Shown here: positions 44,340 to 57,048 of the stretch, in pieces
Numbering within the stretch: the stretch's first letter is position 1
Layout of the letters: each line of letters begins with the position of its first letter
Assembly: GCA_019022495.1 (NCBI GenBank)
Contig: JAFEKR010000002.1
Location: forward strand, 4,774,001 to 4,838,000
Direction of reading: 5' to 3'
Origin: Epichloe hybrida
Lineage: Eukaryota; Ascomycota; Sordariomycetes; Hypocreales; Clavicipitaceae
Length of the DNA stretch: 64,000 nucleotides
Translations under genes and position numbers: made by a program
Notes under the pieces: generated by a model
Database searches by the model: none
What the model saw: only the letters and a program-made list of their open reading frames with translations
What the model was told of the DNA's origin: nothing

Positions 44340-45218
44340 TTTTGGCAGCAAAACCGGGGGTATATTGCTGCTTGGGCGAATGGCGTGTTTGAGTTGGGCA
44401 GTGCCAGATTGCGAGTGGCCACTTTTGTTGCTTGCAGGCTGGCCCAAGGGCAAGAAGTAGCAGTCGAATGCTTGTAAGGGCCAGTGAGCAGCAACGATGC
44501 TGTCTGAACGGACGATGCGAGGATGTCAGGCAGTGGCGGCAAGCGATGTGGACTTCGGGTGTTATGCGCAGAGGGCGGGTGGGAGCGCCAGCGACTTGCA
44601 AGACAAGGAAGGCCTTCTTTGTTCCTGGTCGAAGCGTGTCAAAGTGTCGATAAAAGGTGCGAGACAGGCTAACAGAAAGTTTCTGTGCTCACGGTGCTTG
44701 CTTGTGGCTGATGACAAGCGAGCGAGCCGTCTGAGTAAGATGTGGTAGTGTCGAGGAATGCGTCTCACGTCGGGAGGCACAGTCTGTGGAATTTACAATA
44801 CGGCCCCTCGTTGATGACGCAGGGAATAGCAAAGAACTGGAATGGGAGGTGGGAAATAGGCGGGGAGACGAGGAGACGAGGAGAAGGGGTTCAGAGATGG
44901 CGCAAGATGCGATCAGGTGCGCCGACAAGATTATGTCGCGTCGAGAAACCAGAGTGGACGAGAAAAGTTTGGTGTGAACCGGCAGTCCGGTTTCCCCCAC
45001 CCCCAAATAACGATGGTGAGAGGCGTCAGTAAGTAGGCCGGTGCCAAGGTCCAAGGGAGAAAAGCTCGATTTGCGGGCCGTGGATCGTGAAATGACTAGC
45101 GTTGTAGCGAACAAAGGGATGTTGTGCCTGCAAAAAAATAATTTATTATGGGCCCAAGACGAAGAAATTGCGTTGCCAAGTAGTCGTCGTGCAAGCGCTA
45201 AGGCGTATTGATTAGGGT
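44340..45218. other. LYAR-gene promoter and edge of the gene-rich compartment
   Basis: No supported gene. GC-balanced sequence continues to about 45,120 and then gives way abruptly to AT-rich DNA. Confidence 0.55.
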
Positions 45219-45220
45219 TA

Positions 45221-45556
45221 TAGTAAATCTTAGCTCTAACAAAGTTAATCTCGTTTCTAAGGTAAAGTCTTTAAAATTAAAGTAAGTAAGCAATGAAAAG
45301 TCACTATATATCCTAAAGACTATAATTTGTTAATTTGTTAATTTGTTAATTTGTTAATTTGTTAATTTGTTAATTTGTTAATTTGTTAATTTGTTAATTT
45401 GTTAATTTGTTAATTTGTTAATTTGTTAATTTGTTAATTTGTTAATTTGTTAATTTGTTAAGGGCTATAAATAGCATATGCTATATATATGCTATTTTGC
45501 TTGTTATAAGGCTTTACCTTAGATACAAGATTAACTTTGTTAGAGCTAAAACACTA
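45221..45556. mobile_element. MITE, copy 2, with expanded TTAATTTG array
   Basis: A 336-bp copy of the 8630-9038 family. Left end TAGTAAATCTTAGCTCTAAC and right end (inverse) with TTTTAGCTCTAACAAAGTTAAT flank an AT-rich core, and TA duplications lie at 45219-45220 and 45557-45558. The C-to-T changes at the ends fit RIP. The core holds about 17 perfect tandem TTAATTTG octamers (~45322-45461). In copy 1 the same position holds only diverged octamers. Confidence 0.9.
45322..45461 (+). repeat. TTAATTTG octamer array inside MITE copy 2
   Basis: About 17 units in tandem with essentially no internal variation, inside a transposon copy whose ends are mutated. Confidence 0.95.
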
Positions 45557-46053
45557 TATGCTTGTATTAATTAGGTTTTAGAACGAAGTAAAAGAAGCTA
45601 GGGGAATATTATTATTTGTTAGCGTGGACGAGAGCATGAAGGGGAGAGAACGGAAAACTAGTAAATCTCGAAGCATAAATTGCCACTTGTTGTGCTACTG
45701 TCGCTGTTGCTATGTTATTGTTAGGAAGAGCTCCCTGAAGCATTGGATATGTAGGCGAGGGGCACGCATTAACTAGGATAAGACATCGGTGGAGACGAAT
45801 ATATTAGAAGTACCTCCGTAAACTAGCTATTACTATAGCGCACTATATACCCTTTAGGTATAAAAGTTAGCTGCTATCTGCACCTCTAATTAATCAAATC
45901 AAACACTTTTTATTATTTATTTACACCCTTACCTAATAGTTATAAGCCTAGGTAGCTTCTATTACTAAATTTATTATTATCTTTAAGGTTATTAAGCTCT
46001 ATTAGATTAATTAAATTAATACTTACTAATATTACAAGATAAATACCCTTATT
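45557..46053. other. AT-rich spacer, no gene
   Basis: A mix of less-mutated (45620-45800) and strongly AT-rich sequence between the MITE and the first LTR element. No frame or known repeat recognised. Confidence 0.5.
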
Positions 46054-46058
46054 ATATT

Positions 46059-46320
46059 TGTTGATTCCTTCGGATCTTCATTGGTTCAATCGTGGCCAAA
46101 GACCGGACTAATTGTGGGTCTGGCGCGATGCACGCGATATGATTGGCTGCATTAATTCGCCACCCCCTTTTGTGCCCCACATACGGATTTCGCCCACTTT
46201 CCTAGCATCTAGACTTTCCCTCTCTTCTCCCTCTTTCCTAGCTAGCTATCTATCTATCTATTATTAACTTCGAATTTATACGGGATTTATTACCTGCGCA
46301 GGACCTTAGTGCATCTAACA
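46059..46320 (+). repeat. 5' LTR of element A
   Basis: 262 bp, TGTTGATTCC..CATCTAACA. Its central ~200 bp keep normal GC and CpG steps (GCACGCGATATGATTGGC, CACCCCCTTTTGTGC), unlike the interior of the element. Confidence 0.93.
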
Positions 46321-49300
46321 CTAATCAGTAGTTAACTTTACAACCACAGATAAGCTAGGTATTATAAGAAAAGATATTTCTATAGACACCACTACTACTA
46401 CCCCTTATTATGCCGTAATGGTTATTATAGTAAAGAGGCATAACTACATAAGTATACTAAAGGAAGAGACTAGAATCCTAGTTACAGGCTTATTAGGCTT
46501 CTAAGGAATTAATCTATTAACCCTTAGGCTTAGGGATATAACTTTATTATATTTATCTAGGATATTATTATTAATTATTGATTTTATTGTCTATTACAAG
46601 AAAACTAATTAAATAACCGAATCTATTGCTAAGAGGCATTTATTTTAAACCTAACGTTAAATAACCTTAGCCAAGCTAGCTAATACATCTATAACTTCTC
46701 TATAAATATTCCCTTTATCTAACAGACCTTTAATCTCTCCTTACAAGCATTTACTACTTGTTTTTTACCCCCTTTATTATTAGTGCTATTCGCCCCGTGC
46801 TTATTAGTAAGAAAGAGAGATTATCTCCTTCCCTTCTTTTTATAAAAAACAGGAAGTAGCAATTCCTATTATTCCCTTATTACTTTCCCTATTATTTTCT
46901 AGTTACTTTTAGAACTTCTATTACTTTCTTTATCTCTATTAATTTATTCTTATTATTACTTTTACTACTTCTACTACTTTTTCTTCTATTTTTCCTATTT
47001 TTATAATCTTCTGATTTCATTAGAGTAATAATGCTCTTAAAATACAAAAGAAAAACCTTATAATAGCAACAGGTAAACACAGGAGCTTAATTAGTAGTAA
47101 AAATAATAAATTAGTAACATTCCTTTTATAGTTAAAGATAGTAGAGGAATCTAGACCTTCCATAAGAGTAAAGGCTACTAGTAATAGTAAGGCTTTAACT
47201 ATTACCCCTAAAAGACCCTAAGAGCATAAGTTACCCTTACGCTTTTAATAGCTCACTTATGACTTCTCTAGTAATTAGAAAGAATCTATTAAGCTAGATC
47301 CAGAGACTACTACATAGCTTAAGCTTAACAACTAGATTATAAGATTCATTAACCTTAGTAAGCATTAAGGTTAGAGAGATAATAACCTATAGGAATTATT
47401 CTAAGAAGACTTTAAAGGCTAGTCTAAAGAAACCTTTAAAAGGGCATCTAAGGATATTATTAGAGAATTACATAATTCTTTATAAGATTATAGCGTTCTT
47501 ATTAGGCAAGGCCTAGGATATTTAATCCTAGCATTGCTTAAGGAAGTGCTTTATTAAACCTTAATGCCCCTTTAGTTATAAGAAAGATTACAAGAAAGAC
47601 TATAATCTTCTAAACCCCTAGAACCTTAATATTAATAGCCCTAATAACCTACCCTAGAAATTAACCTTCCCTAACCCTAGAGATTACTTAAACCCTTATA
47701 AAAACCCTTATAATAATCCTTATTATATTAATAGCTCTATCCGGATAATTATTATTAAGAATAACTAGTGGACTATTATTTATAATAAATTATGCCTTTA
47801 TAGTAATTCCCCTCTAAAGATTAGATTATAAAGAAGATCTTAGAGCTTATAAAGATATATAAGGATAGTAACCGCTATAGTAAAAAGCTATATAACTTCT
47901 TAACGCTAAAGATTACGCTCTTTAAAAATAAGTATAATAGAATTAACCTTCCTTAAACGTATTATTAGAAGGCTTTCCTTATTATATTAATAAGTAATAC
48001 TAAGTAATACTATCTTAATTACCTCTTTAGGAATAACTATTCCTATAAAGAGATAATTACTTATATCTATTAATACTTTAAGATAAAAAGCAACTAGTAA
48101 TTCTATTACTATAAATAAAGTAGCATAACGCTAAAGAGCATAATTAAGAAGAACCCTAATAAAAGCAAGCTTAAGTGCCTTAAGATTATATTATTAACCC
48201 TTAAGAAAATCTATAGAGGCCTATACCTTACTAAGATAGTAAATACTAAACTTTATAAGTAAGCCTTAAATGCTATAGCTAGTGTGCCTAAATATTAGAT
48301 AGTAAAATACATATACTTCATAGGCTTTAAGAGTCTTACTAAAGACCTCTATAAGGTAATCACTATTATAGAATTAAATAAGAAGTTCTTCTAATACCTT
48401 TAGTACTAATAAGGAGACCCTCTAGAAGCTATGTTTACTAATTATTAGTATAGATAGTAATTATCCCCTTATAGCAAAGGAAGTTATTATAGATAAAGCC
48501 CTAGGCTAAGCACTAAGCGCTGCTTTATATATAGTAAAAGCAGCTACTAGTTCTCTAATTACTTTACTAAAGAATATTAAAAGGAAAAGGACTACTAGTA
48601 GGCTAGTAAAATATATTATACACTCCCTTTAGAAAAGAAATTCTAGGTATTCCTTACCTCCTATAAAGGGCAAGATAATAATAAGCCTAATAAAGGCTTA
48701 GGTTAGAATTAGGAATTATATCTTTTAGCCTACATAGAAGCTAAAGATAATAATAATAATATGGAGGAGCTACTATTAATAGTATACCTAAGTATTATAT
48801 AATTCTTCTACTCTAGATTATAGACTAACTATAATACTACTAATGTTAATATTCTCATGACCCTAAATAATTAAGCCTTTTAACATATATTCCTTAGGTA
48901 GGAGCTCTATAAGCTATAAGAGTGTAATAAAGGCTTAATTTACTATATCTCTAAAGAATACTATTCTAAAGAGGTCTTTAGAGGGATTATACCTAACACT
49001 AGCGCTATAGGAAAGTTAACTATAAGAGAGGCATAAGTAAAGGCTCTATTAAGATTAATACCTTTATTAAAGGTAACCCCCTATAAACCCTAAATTATTA
49101 TATTTAGCGCTAGATTAGTAGTTATAAGAGGAATTCTTTATATGCTTATAGAACTTAGAGAGCTTAAATTCTATATCCTTAATATAGCTACCTTATTCCT
49201 CTTCTTAATTACTAATATAGATAAGATGTAAGTTAAGATTAATAACCTTACTAATATACTTATCTAAGGTAATAAGACTATACCTATTATGTAATAATGG

Positions 49301-50879
49301 GGTTATTCTTAGTGGTTACTAGAGGCGAAAGAAACGGTTGCCTTTTACCTTTTAGAAGGAGATATCTATTAATTACATTATTAACTTAGTTACCCTTCTA
49401 TTTAATAACTTATAAAGATCCTTTACTAAGCTAGTCATAAAGTTAAACGCTAGGTAATTAAGGAATTAACCAAAGTCTGCTACTATTACTAGATATATAG
49501 AAAGGCCCCTAGTTAATTTAAGTTTATAATTAAAGATGACTATGAATTTAACTACAAGATTATTGTTAATATCGTGCAAATCAATAGCTAACTAGTGCTT
49601 CACATTGTTAATTTAGTAACCTTGTTCTAAGTAGCCTAATTCCTTAATCTAAAGAAGTAGAAGACTTAAGATATCTGGGATGTAATCCGCGAATATTAGA
49701 TTAATACTTATCTCAGACCTCTAGATTAGATTATCTATGATGCTAGCAACAACTTTGCTTCCGCTGAATTTAAATATTATGCTTAATTAATGTTAATTAA
49801 AACTAGTGAGATGCTAATTAAAGCCTATAATAGCATTAGAAAGGTTAAGAGATACTATAGACCTCTATAACAAGCCTATAATATTATTATAGACTTAATT
49901 AGAACGGAGCTTGCGCTAGAGCAACGTCTTTAAATAGCTATTAAAGTAATTAATAATTCTGTAGGCCTAAATAGTATTATCCTAACTGTGCTAGTCTTCG
50001 GAGGCTACCTATAAATAATAGATAAGTTACTACTAAGTGTCTTTGTTATTTAATATGCTAAAGTAATTCACAAAGCTACTAATAAAGTCCACTACTATCT
50101 AGCTTCGTGGCAGGTTTATAATGCCCTTAAATCCCGGAATAGCCCTAATATAGCGCTTATATATTAGTTACCTCTATAGGCTAATGTACGTATATAAAGA
50201 GAGAAAGGTAGCTAGTATAGCCTATATAAGCTGCTTACTACTAATAGAGAGACCTATACTATTAATATACCTTATAGCCTAGCGAAGTTTTGCTCTATAG
50301 TAGTAAAGCCTTATTATAAAGACCTATGTACTATAGAGGGGCTGGAGTAGTAGGAGATAAAGCCCTATAATTTACTAGAGTAATAGCTAAGTAATGTAAA
50401 GGGAGAAGGAGCTGTATAACTAATTACTACTAATAAAAGAGACCCTCTAATAGAAGAAGGTAAAGAGCTATAGACACTAGCTAAGAGAAAGTAAGGGAGA
50501 CTAAGAAAGGCCCTTATAGTGTAATTTATAAGTGTGGGAGAGTCTAATAAAGAGGCTTATAAAGCCTAAAAGGCCCTGAGGGGAAGCTATTAAGTTAAAG
50601 ACCTATTGTTATGCCCTAAAGGAATAAAAGTAAGGAAAAGAAAACCTTATAGCCCTAAGAAGGACGTTAGCCTAGTTTAGCTCTATATACTTATAAATAA
50701 AGATTAAGAGAAGGCCTTTATTTAAGAGGTTATAACTAGAGGGATACTAAGTATAGTATTCCTTATAGTAAAGGAAGAGGCTAATTAGAACCTTGCTCTT
50801 TAGCTCTACTAAGAAGGAAGGATTATAACCCTAGGAAAACCCTTTAAGTAGTCTAATTAAGCTAAGATTAACGCTTTAT

Positions 50880-52080
50880 AAGCTTGTGATATGTTTAAAT
50901 TTATTAAGTTTAACCTAGCAAAGCACGGAGGTCATAGAATCTTTAATTCTCGTATAGTTAGAGAGATTAAAGGCAAAGGAACGGACTTGCTATATAAGAA
51001 ATCTTGTCTTATTATATAAGGCTATAATAATAAAGGAAAAGAATTTATCCTAACGTAATCGCCGATAATACAACAGGCAAGCTAACGCCTTATTATAGCT
51101 ATTACTTTGTTATTAAAAAGAAGAGGCATTTACCTTTAGATTCGCGATATCACGCAAGCTTACACTTAATCGCATATAGTGCTAATGAGGCTAATTATTA
51201 TAAGATTACTAAAGCAAATTATATATCTCTTTCTAGAAGGGACTGTAATTAAATTAATCAGACCTCTTTATAGGATCGCAGAGGCTAGAACCTACTAGTG
51301 GGCAATGTACTTCCGTTACCATAGGGATAACCTTAATATAATAACCTTAACCTATAATCTATACTTATTAATTATAGCCCTAAATAATAAGAACCTCTTT
51401 AGCATTATTAGAATACAAACTAACAATACATTAGGCCTAAGTAATAATAACTTCTTCTAAAAAGAAGAGAAAGAGCTCTAGAAGGCTAATTTTATAGCTA
51501 AAGAAAAGCAATAATTAACTACTAAGAACCCCCTTATCTTTAATAGCTATATCTTAACGCAAAACACTAATAATTTGCTAATCTTAACCTAGAAAGGCTA
51601 GAGTTAGAAGATTAAGGAAGTTAATCCTTAATCCCTAACGGCAAAGTAAGATTACGTGGAGTAACAAGCGCAAGAAAGCTACATTATAACTATATGTTAA
51701 CTAGAGGCTTTGTATAACCTTTTAATTATAGCTTAATACTAAGAGCCCTTTATAAAAGATATTGCATGTCTTAATAAACGCCTTAAATAGCAGATTAAGA
51801 ATTAATAGCGTGAACTATAATATATTCCTTTAGTCCTTAAGGAGGCAAAGCTCTTTGTGTTTATAAATAGATTGCTTGCTAATAACAAGGATTTAAGCTT
51901 ATAGATCGGATACGTAATTATGATTAGCAACGAGATAATGCAAGATAATAATACCTTTATTATAAAAGGTAATATTATTACGTATAGCTTAATAAAGAGC
52001 AAGAGAGTTACTTGTAGCGCGCTTACCTCTAAGTTATATAGCATAGTTTAAGGCGTAGATATCGCCTATGTAATTTCCAT
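50880..52080 (+). pseudogene. Degraded Copia reverse transcriptase / RNase H
   Basis: Read on the plus strand through stops, this gives the Copia signatures RDITQAYTQS, EGTVIKLIRPLY and, further on, FVFINRLLANNKDLS and IKSKRVTCSAL of RNase H. Stops fall where Gln or Trp codons are expected. The integrase and gag parts upstream are too degraded to place precisely. Confidence 0.82.
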
Positions 52081-52567
52081 GACTTTATATTAGATTATGG
52101 ATTAATTAAAGATGCCTTAAATTCCTATAATTCTCTGTACTAATTCTTTTTTATTATATAAATATCTTGTAAAGCTAGGAACCACAAAGGAGAAGAGACT
52201 AATAATTAATATTATAGCTCTTTATTAATTATACGAAAGGCATGAGATCTACGAAGTCAGATGGATTAACGGCAATAATAATCTAGTAGATATAATAATA
52301 AAAGCATTGCTAAATTCATCACTTTCCTCTTTAATTAATTCAAACAAATTAACGATTTATGTTAAAGGATAGGTAAAGAGACCTATAATATTAGGAAACA
52401 GGAGCTTAGGCAAGGAATAATGGATTAATTTAATTAACCAATGCCACGACAGCTAATTAGAGCAGCGGATTCCCATTAAGGGATTCACTTATATATACTT
52501 TCCTTTAATCTGATTTTTATTGCGTTTTTAAGCTCTTTAGCCACGAAGGAAAAAGAGAGATTACTAG

Positions 52568-52829
52568 TGTTAATTCCTTTAGATTTTTATTAGTTTAATT
52601 ATGGCTAAAGACTAGACTAATTATGGGTCTAGTGTGATGCACGCGATATGATTGGCTGCATTAATTCGCCACCCCCTTTTGTGCCTTACATACGGATTTC
52701 GCCCACTTTCCTAGCATCTAGACTTTCCCTCTCTTCTCCCTCTTTCCTAGCTAGCTATCTATCTATCTATCATCGACTTCGAATTTATACGGGATTTATT
52801 ACCTGCGCAGGACCTTAGTGCATCCAACA
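52568..52829 (+). repeat. 3' LTR of element A
   Basis: 262 bp, same length as the 5' LTR. Differences cluster in the first ~70 bp and are almost all C-to-T or G-to-A relative to the 5' copy; the remaining ~190 bp are nearly identical. Confidence 0.93.
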
Positions 52830-52834
52830 ATATT

Positions 52835-54019
52835 AATTAATAGTTAATTAACATATCCTATGCTTCCCTTATATAGTGTATTCCTCTTTAATATATCTAA
52901 AGAAACTCTAAATATAGTATTATTATTAGAGAAGGACTAGATTAAGTAGTTTATATAAATTAAGAATTATATAGAATCCTATAGGGTCTAGGAGTATATT
53001 AACCTAAATAAGGTTAAATTACTTAAAGAACCTATAATGCTTATATACCTATAGAGGGGTTAGAGACTAGAGATTATAGAGGATAACCCTAATGCTCTTA
53101 AGGATTAGAAGCTAGTATATAAAGATATAAAGGATTACTTTAATTTTAAATATAAGGAGCTTTAATTTAAGCTTATAAAGTATTATAATCTAGCTAAATA
53201 AATACTAAAGATTAGGGAATATATTTATAAGACCCTTTTAAAGAATATTTAAGATTTCCTTAACTTTAATACTAAGGTTAAGGAGAAGGAGTTTATTTAA
53301 TATTATATCTAAAGAATACTCTTACTTCTTTATAAGTAGTATAAGCTAAATATAAAGAAAATACTAATCCTTATAAAGAACTATTTAAATAATTATTTAT
53401 AAGCTAAAGGTACCTATAATTAGTATAAGTAAGCTATAATAATTAAAGTACTTTAGAGAAATTATCTAAACCTAGGGACCTAATAGACTAAAGAGATAAT
53501 ACTATATAAGTTTATTACGCCTCTTTAAAGTAAATATAAGTTATTTTAAAAGAAGTAAAATAACCTACTTAATAAAGGGATAAAAATAAGCTTAATTAAA
53601 GCTATTACTAAGTTTAAAAGGGACTATAAGGCCCTACTAAAGGAACTAAAGACTACTAATACTCTTATAAGCAATAGATTAAATAATTTAATAAAGCTAG
53701 AGAGGCTTAAGTGCCCTAGATATATAAATTATAATATAAAGAATGCCTTAAAGTAGTAGGAATCCTATAATTTATTTAAGGCTCTTTATAAGCTAGAAGC
53801 TACTTTAAAGAACTAGGAAGTTAGGAAAAACTCTAAAGAGAATATTAAGAAGTATCTTAAGGCTAACCTATAGGAGAAATTAAAGGCTATAAATTAGAAG
53901 CTAGAGAAGAAGGGTAATAAGATTATTATACCTTTATAAAACCCTATAAATAACTTAGTAGCTATTACTCTAGGTAAAAAGTTAGCTAATATATTATTAT
54001 TTATACACTTTAAACATAT
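52835..54019 (+). pseudogene. Isolated Copia-type gag relic
   Basis: AT-rich sequence between elements A and C. Plus-strand translation through stops gives gag-like helical pieces (DIKDYFNFKYKEL, then IREYIYKTLLKNI), resembling the gag of fungal Copia elements. No LTR of its own is seen. It is probably a fragment of an older element cut up by later insertions. Confidence 0.5.
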
Positions 54020-56520
54020 TGTTAGAACAAGCATGATATCAACAAGGGTGCGCGCCTCTGATTAGGTGAGCGCGTTGCATCGCGGACTCACATGTCTAGC
54101 CTAACCACGCCGCAATTAGGGTTAGCACATATAGCCTCTTCGCTAATAACCCTGATTAAGGCCCCTTTTCCTATAATAAATAGCGCACCCTCTTTACTTC
54201 TATTTAATCCCTCTTTTACTTGCTTTAATAGACTAGAATATATAATAATTACATGCACTTTAGTCTACCTTAAAAACCCTATACATAGGTTAATAGTATC
54301 CTATAGATACTAATACTAATTAGTGGTTATCTCTATAAATACCACAGATTAGTAAGGTTTATAGAAAAGGTATTAGTATTAAGGACTTGCCTTATAAAAG
54401 AGAAAGTGCTACTCTAAGATACTAAATATACTAAGGAAAAAGTATAATCTAGCTCTCCTTTTACCTTAAGTAACTATAACTAGCTTTATACTAAATCTAA
54501 GCTTATTAACTTAATTAAGGCCTAGTTAGTAACTAACCTAACCTATCTTTATTTAATTAAACTTACTAAGGGATAAAGATAATAGCTTTACTTATAATCC
54601 TTTAGACTTCTATTAATTCTTTATTTCCCTTACCCCCCTATTTACTACTAATATTATAGTAAAATATTAAGATTAACTAAAGGGATCTAAAGCCTAAGAT
54701 ATTCCCTCTAATTATAAACACACCTTCCCCCCTAAGGATACTAGAAGAGAAGCTAATTTATAAGTTATATCTTACCTCCTTAACTATATATCCCCTAATT
54801 TACACTAATATATTATATAATAAGTACTAGAGAATAAGGAATTATTTAATCTTAAAGTAAATACTACCCCTAAAGAACTTATAGCCTAGATTCTTATTAA
54901 GAAAGCAACCTATAAATATAAGAACCTATACTTACAAACCCTATCTACTATCTTTAGTAATAACTTTAGAGAATAGAAATAAGAGATATTCTAAGCAGTA
55001 AATCCTAAAGCTATAAAGAGTCTTTAAGACTTTCTTTTCTTTAGTGGTATTTACATAGACTTATAGAGTTGCTATAAGATAATAGTCTTGCTTAAAGATA
55101 TTATTAACTATAATAGATTTTATAATTAAAAAGAAGAAGAAATATAGGAAGTTACTAGGAAGTATTCCCCCTTTAAGAGGTAAATAGCAGAGAAAGACTT
55201 TTATAAAGACCTTCTCCCTATTAGTATCCCTTCTTTTAGAGATTAAACAAATTAACTAATTACTTTATAATATCCCTAATCCCCTTAGCCACCGTAATTA
55301 CTCCTATTCTATTCCTAAATTCTATTACACTAATCCCTAAGTATACTAAGTATAAGGTAAAGGTATAATAGTAAAGGCAATTCCCTTATTATAAGCCCTT
55401 AACTATAACCCTAGACCCCCCTTACTTCCCCTCCTATAGTAAGATATTATAATCCCCCTTTATAGTCTAGAACTATAGTACCTCTTTTATAAGATTTAAT
55501 TATCCCTATTCCCCCTTAGGAGATAGGCTAACCCTTATTAAAGTAACTACTTAATCTTAATAAATTCTATAGTAATAAGAGCATTAAGTATAGCACTAGG
55601 GAGTATAATATTCTTAATATTAAGCTCTTAACTTATTAAAGGAAGTGTAAGATACTAGGAATTACATAAGAATAGTTAGGCTATGGTTTCGAGTATATAC
55701 TAAAAGGAAGACCTTTATAGTACTTCTTAGAGAACCTTTTAGACTAAGAAGACCCCTAAGATCTCCTAACTCTTATCTATAGGATTAGGTAGAAGTTTAA
55801 GATAGATAATATATATTAAAAGAACTATCTATTATAGGGAAGATTATAACTACTTATAATTATCTAAGAGAACCCTAGTAAATTAAAGATTAAGTACTTT
55901 AAAGACCTTATAATAAAGCTTTCAAATCTCTAAAGGGTAAATCCTTATAGATCCTAGTTAGAATTAGACCTCCGCAGTTAGATTCTAAATGCTTATAAAG
56001 GAATCCTAGAATATAGGGCCTATATTATTAATCCTCCTATTAACCTCTAATGCTTTTGTGAACAGATAAGGATATTAATTAGCAAATCTAAAGCTTTAAT
56101 TAATTAGTAGTAGTTCCCTATAGAAGCTAGTACTAAGGAACACTTTTAGACTAACTAGAAGTATAATAGAAAAGGCAAGGAAGCCTAGTATAGTTAATCT
56201 TTATTAAAGAATAAGCCTTAATACTTAAAAAAGTATTATATATACAGTAAAGAAGGTTATTAGTTAACTAAACACTTAGATAAGGACTAGAAGAAGGCAT
56301 TCTAACGCTTTAAGAATCATTCTCACATAGACTTAATAGCTTCTTTATACAATACGTTCCTAATATAGTATAAAAGCAATAATAATTCTGGATTAGCTAA
56401 AGACAATAATATTGACTAATACCTAACAGAACTTAGTTTTGGTAAAGAAGATAATAATAGCTAAGTGCCCACAAGCTTCTTCACACACAGGACCACCTAT
56501 AATAGCTATGTAACCACCAG
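54020..56520 (+). mobile_element. Truncated Copia element, 5' LTR to protease (element C)
   Basis: 5' LTR at 54020-54315 (296 bp, TGTTAGAACA..CTAATA, last C probably mutated), then the leader CTAATTAGTGGTTATC. Gag remnants run to ~56,300, with a zinc-knuckle-like stretch (KKYYIYSKEGY.LTKHL, cysteines lost to Tyr as expected from G-to-A change). The sequence reaches the start of the protease region and stops at the TATTG array (~56,521). No 3' LTR exists in the window. The first ~110 bp of the LTR keep GC-rich sequence while the interior is mutated. Confidence 0.72.
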
Positions 56521-56735
56521 AGCATTGTTGTATTGTATTGTATTGTATTTTTTGGCCCTTCGATGTATTGTATTGTATTGTATTGCCCTATGTATTGTAT
56601 TGTGTATTGTATTGTATTAAAAATACAATACAATACAATACAATACATACAATACAATGTATTGTTAGGGAAAAATATAAGTGGGGTATTATATAAATTC
56701 ATTATATAGTAGATTTTTTAAATAATCTAATTATA
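56521..56735. repeat. TATTG/CAATA fold-back repeat
   Basis: Arrays of TATTG on the left half (56524-56617) face arrays of CAATA (56623-56655) around the spacer TAAAAATA, so the strand can form a long hairpin. A flank with TTATATAGTAGATTTTTT..AATCTAA follows. A second, one-sided copy lies at 63776-63890. No coding. Confidence 0.85.
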
Positions 56736-56740
56736 GTATT

Positions 56741-57048
56741 TGTTGGATTCACAGGGTATTGAATTCAATGTAATACAGTCGTGAGCCCGAAGAGTAGTAT
56801 CGTTATTGATTATCTATTCTAGGCTACGTTGTTTGTTGTTATGATTGATTAAGTTGTTAGGAAAAGAGAGGTAAAAAGCTAGAAGTTATAATACATAAAG
56901 GGAAAAGGGGTTACGTGTTTATGTCCCCACATTTCAGGGCTAATTAACGTGCTAGGTTATAGGTTACGTGTGGGGTTCGCGCGCGGCCTAAGCTTCTGCT
57001 AGGTAATTATGGCTGTGATGCGTGATTAATATTACCTTTGTTTTAATA
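56741..57048 (-). repeat. 3' LTR of element B (transcript sense)
   Basis: 308 bp. On the plus strand it runs TGTTGGATTC..TTTTAATA. It differs from the partner by transitions, but blocks such as GGGGTTACG.GTTT.TGTCCCCACATTTCA are shared intact. Confidence 0.9.

Larger units (their letters stand above)
46059..52829 (+). mobile_element. Full-length Ty1/Copia LTR retrotransposon, RIP-degraded (element A)
   Basis: A 6,771-bp element with 262-bp LTRs at 46059-46320 and 52568-52829, both TGTT..AACA. The identical 5-bp flank ATATT lies on each side (46054-46058 and 52830-52834), proving one insertion event. The leader after the 5' LTR is CTAATCAGTAGTTA, a position shared with the other elements here. 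A purine tract (AAGGAAAAAGAGAGA) precedes the 3' LTR. Plus-strand frames, interrupted by many TAA/TAG, still show Copia-order reverse transcriptase (~50,880-51,760) and RNase H (~51,800-52,080). The stops are mostly C-to-T and G-to-A changes (CAA/CAG/TGG codons to stops), the hallmark of RIP. No open frame remains, so it is dead. Confidence 0.92.

Noticed and set aside
51802..52044. 80-codon minus frame in element A
   Set aside because: Antisense of the RNase H relic, which is recognisable on the plus strand.
54092..54313. 73-codon frame in the element C LTR
   Set aside because: Lies inside an LTR, and its openness is due to a locally unmutated GC-richer patch.
56481..56702. Minus frame of Tyr/Cys/Ile/Gln repeats
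   Set aside because: Translation of the TATTG/CAATA repeat; the 5-bp period gives a 15-bp codon cycle without stops.
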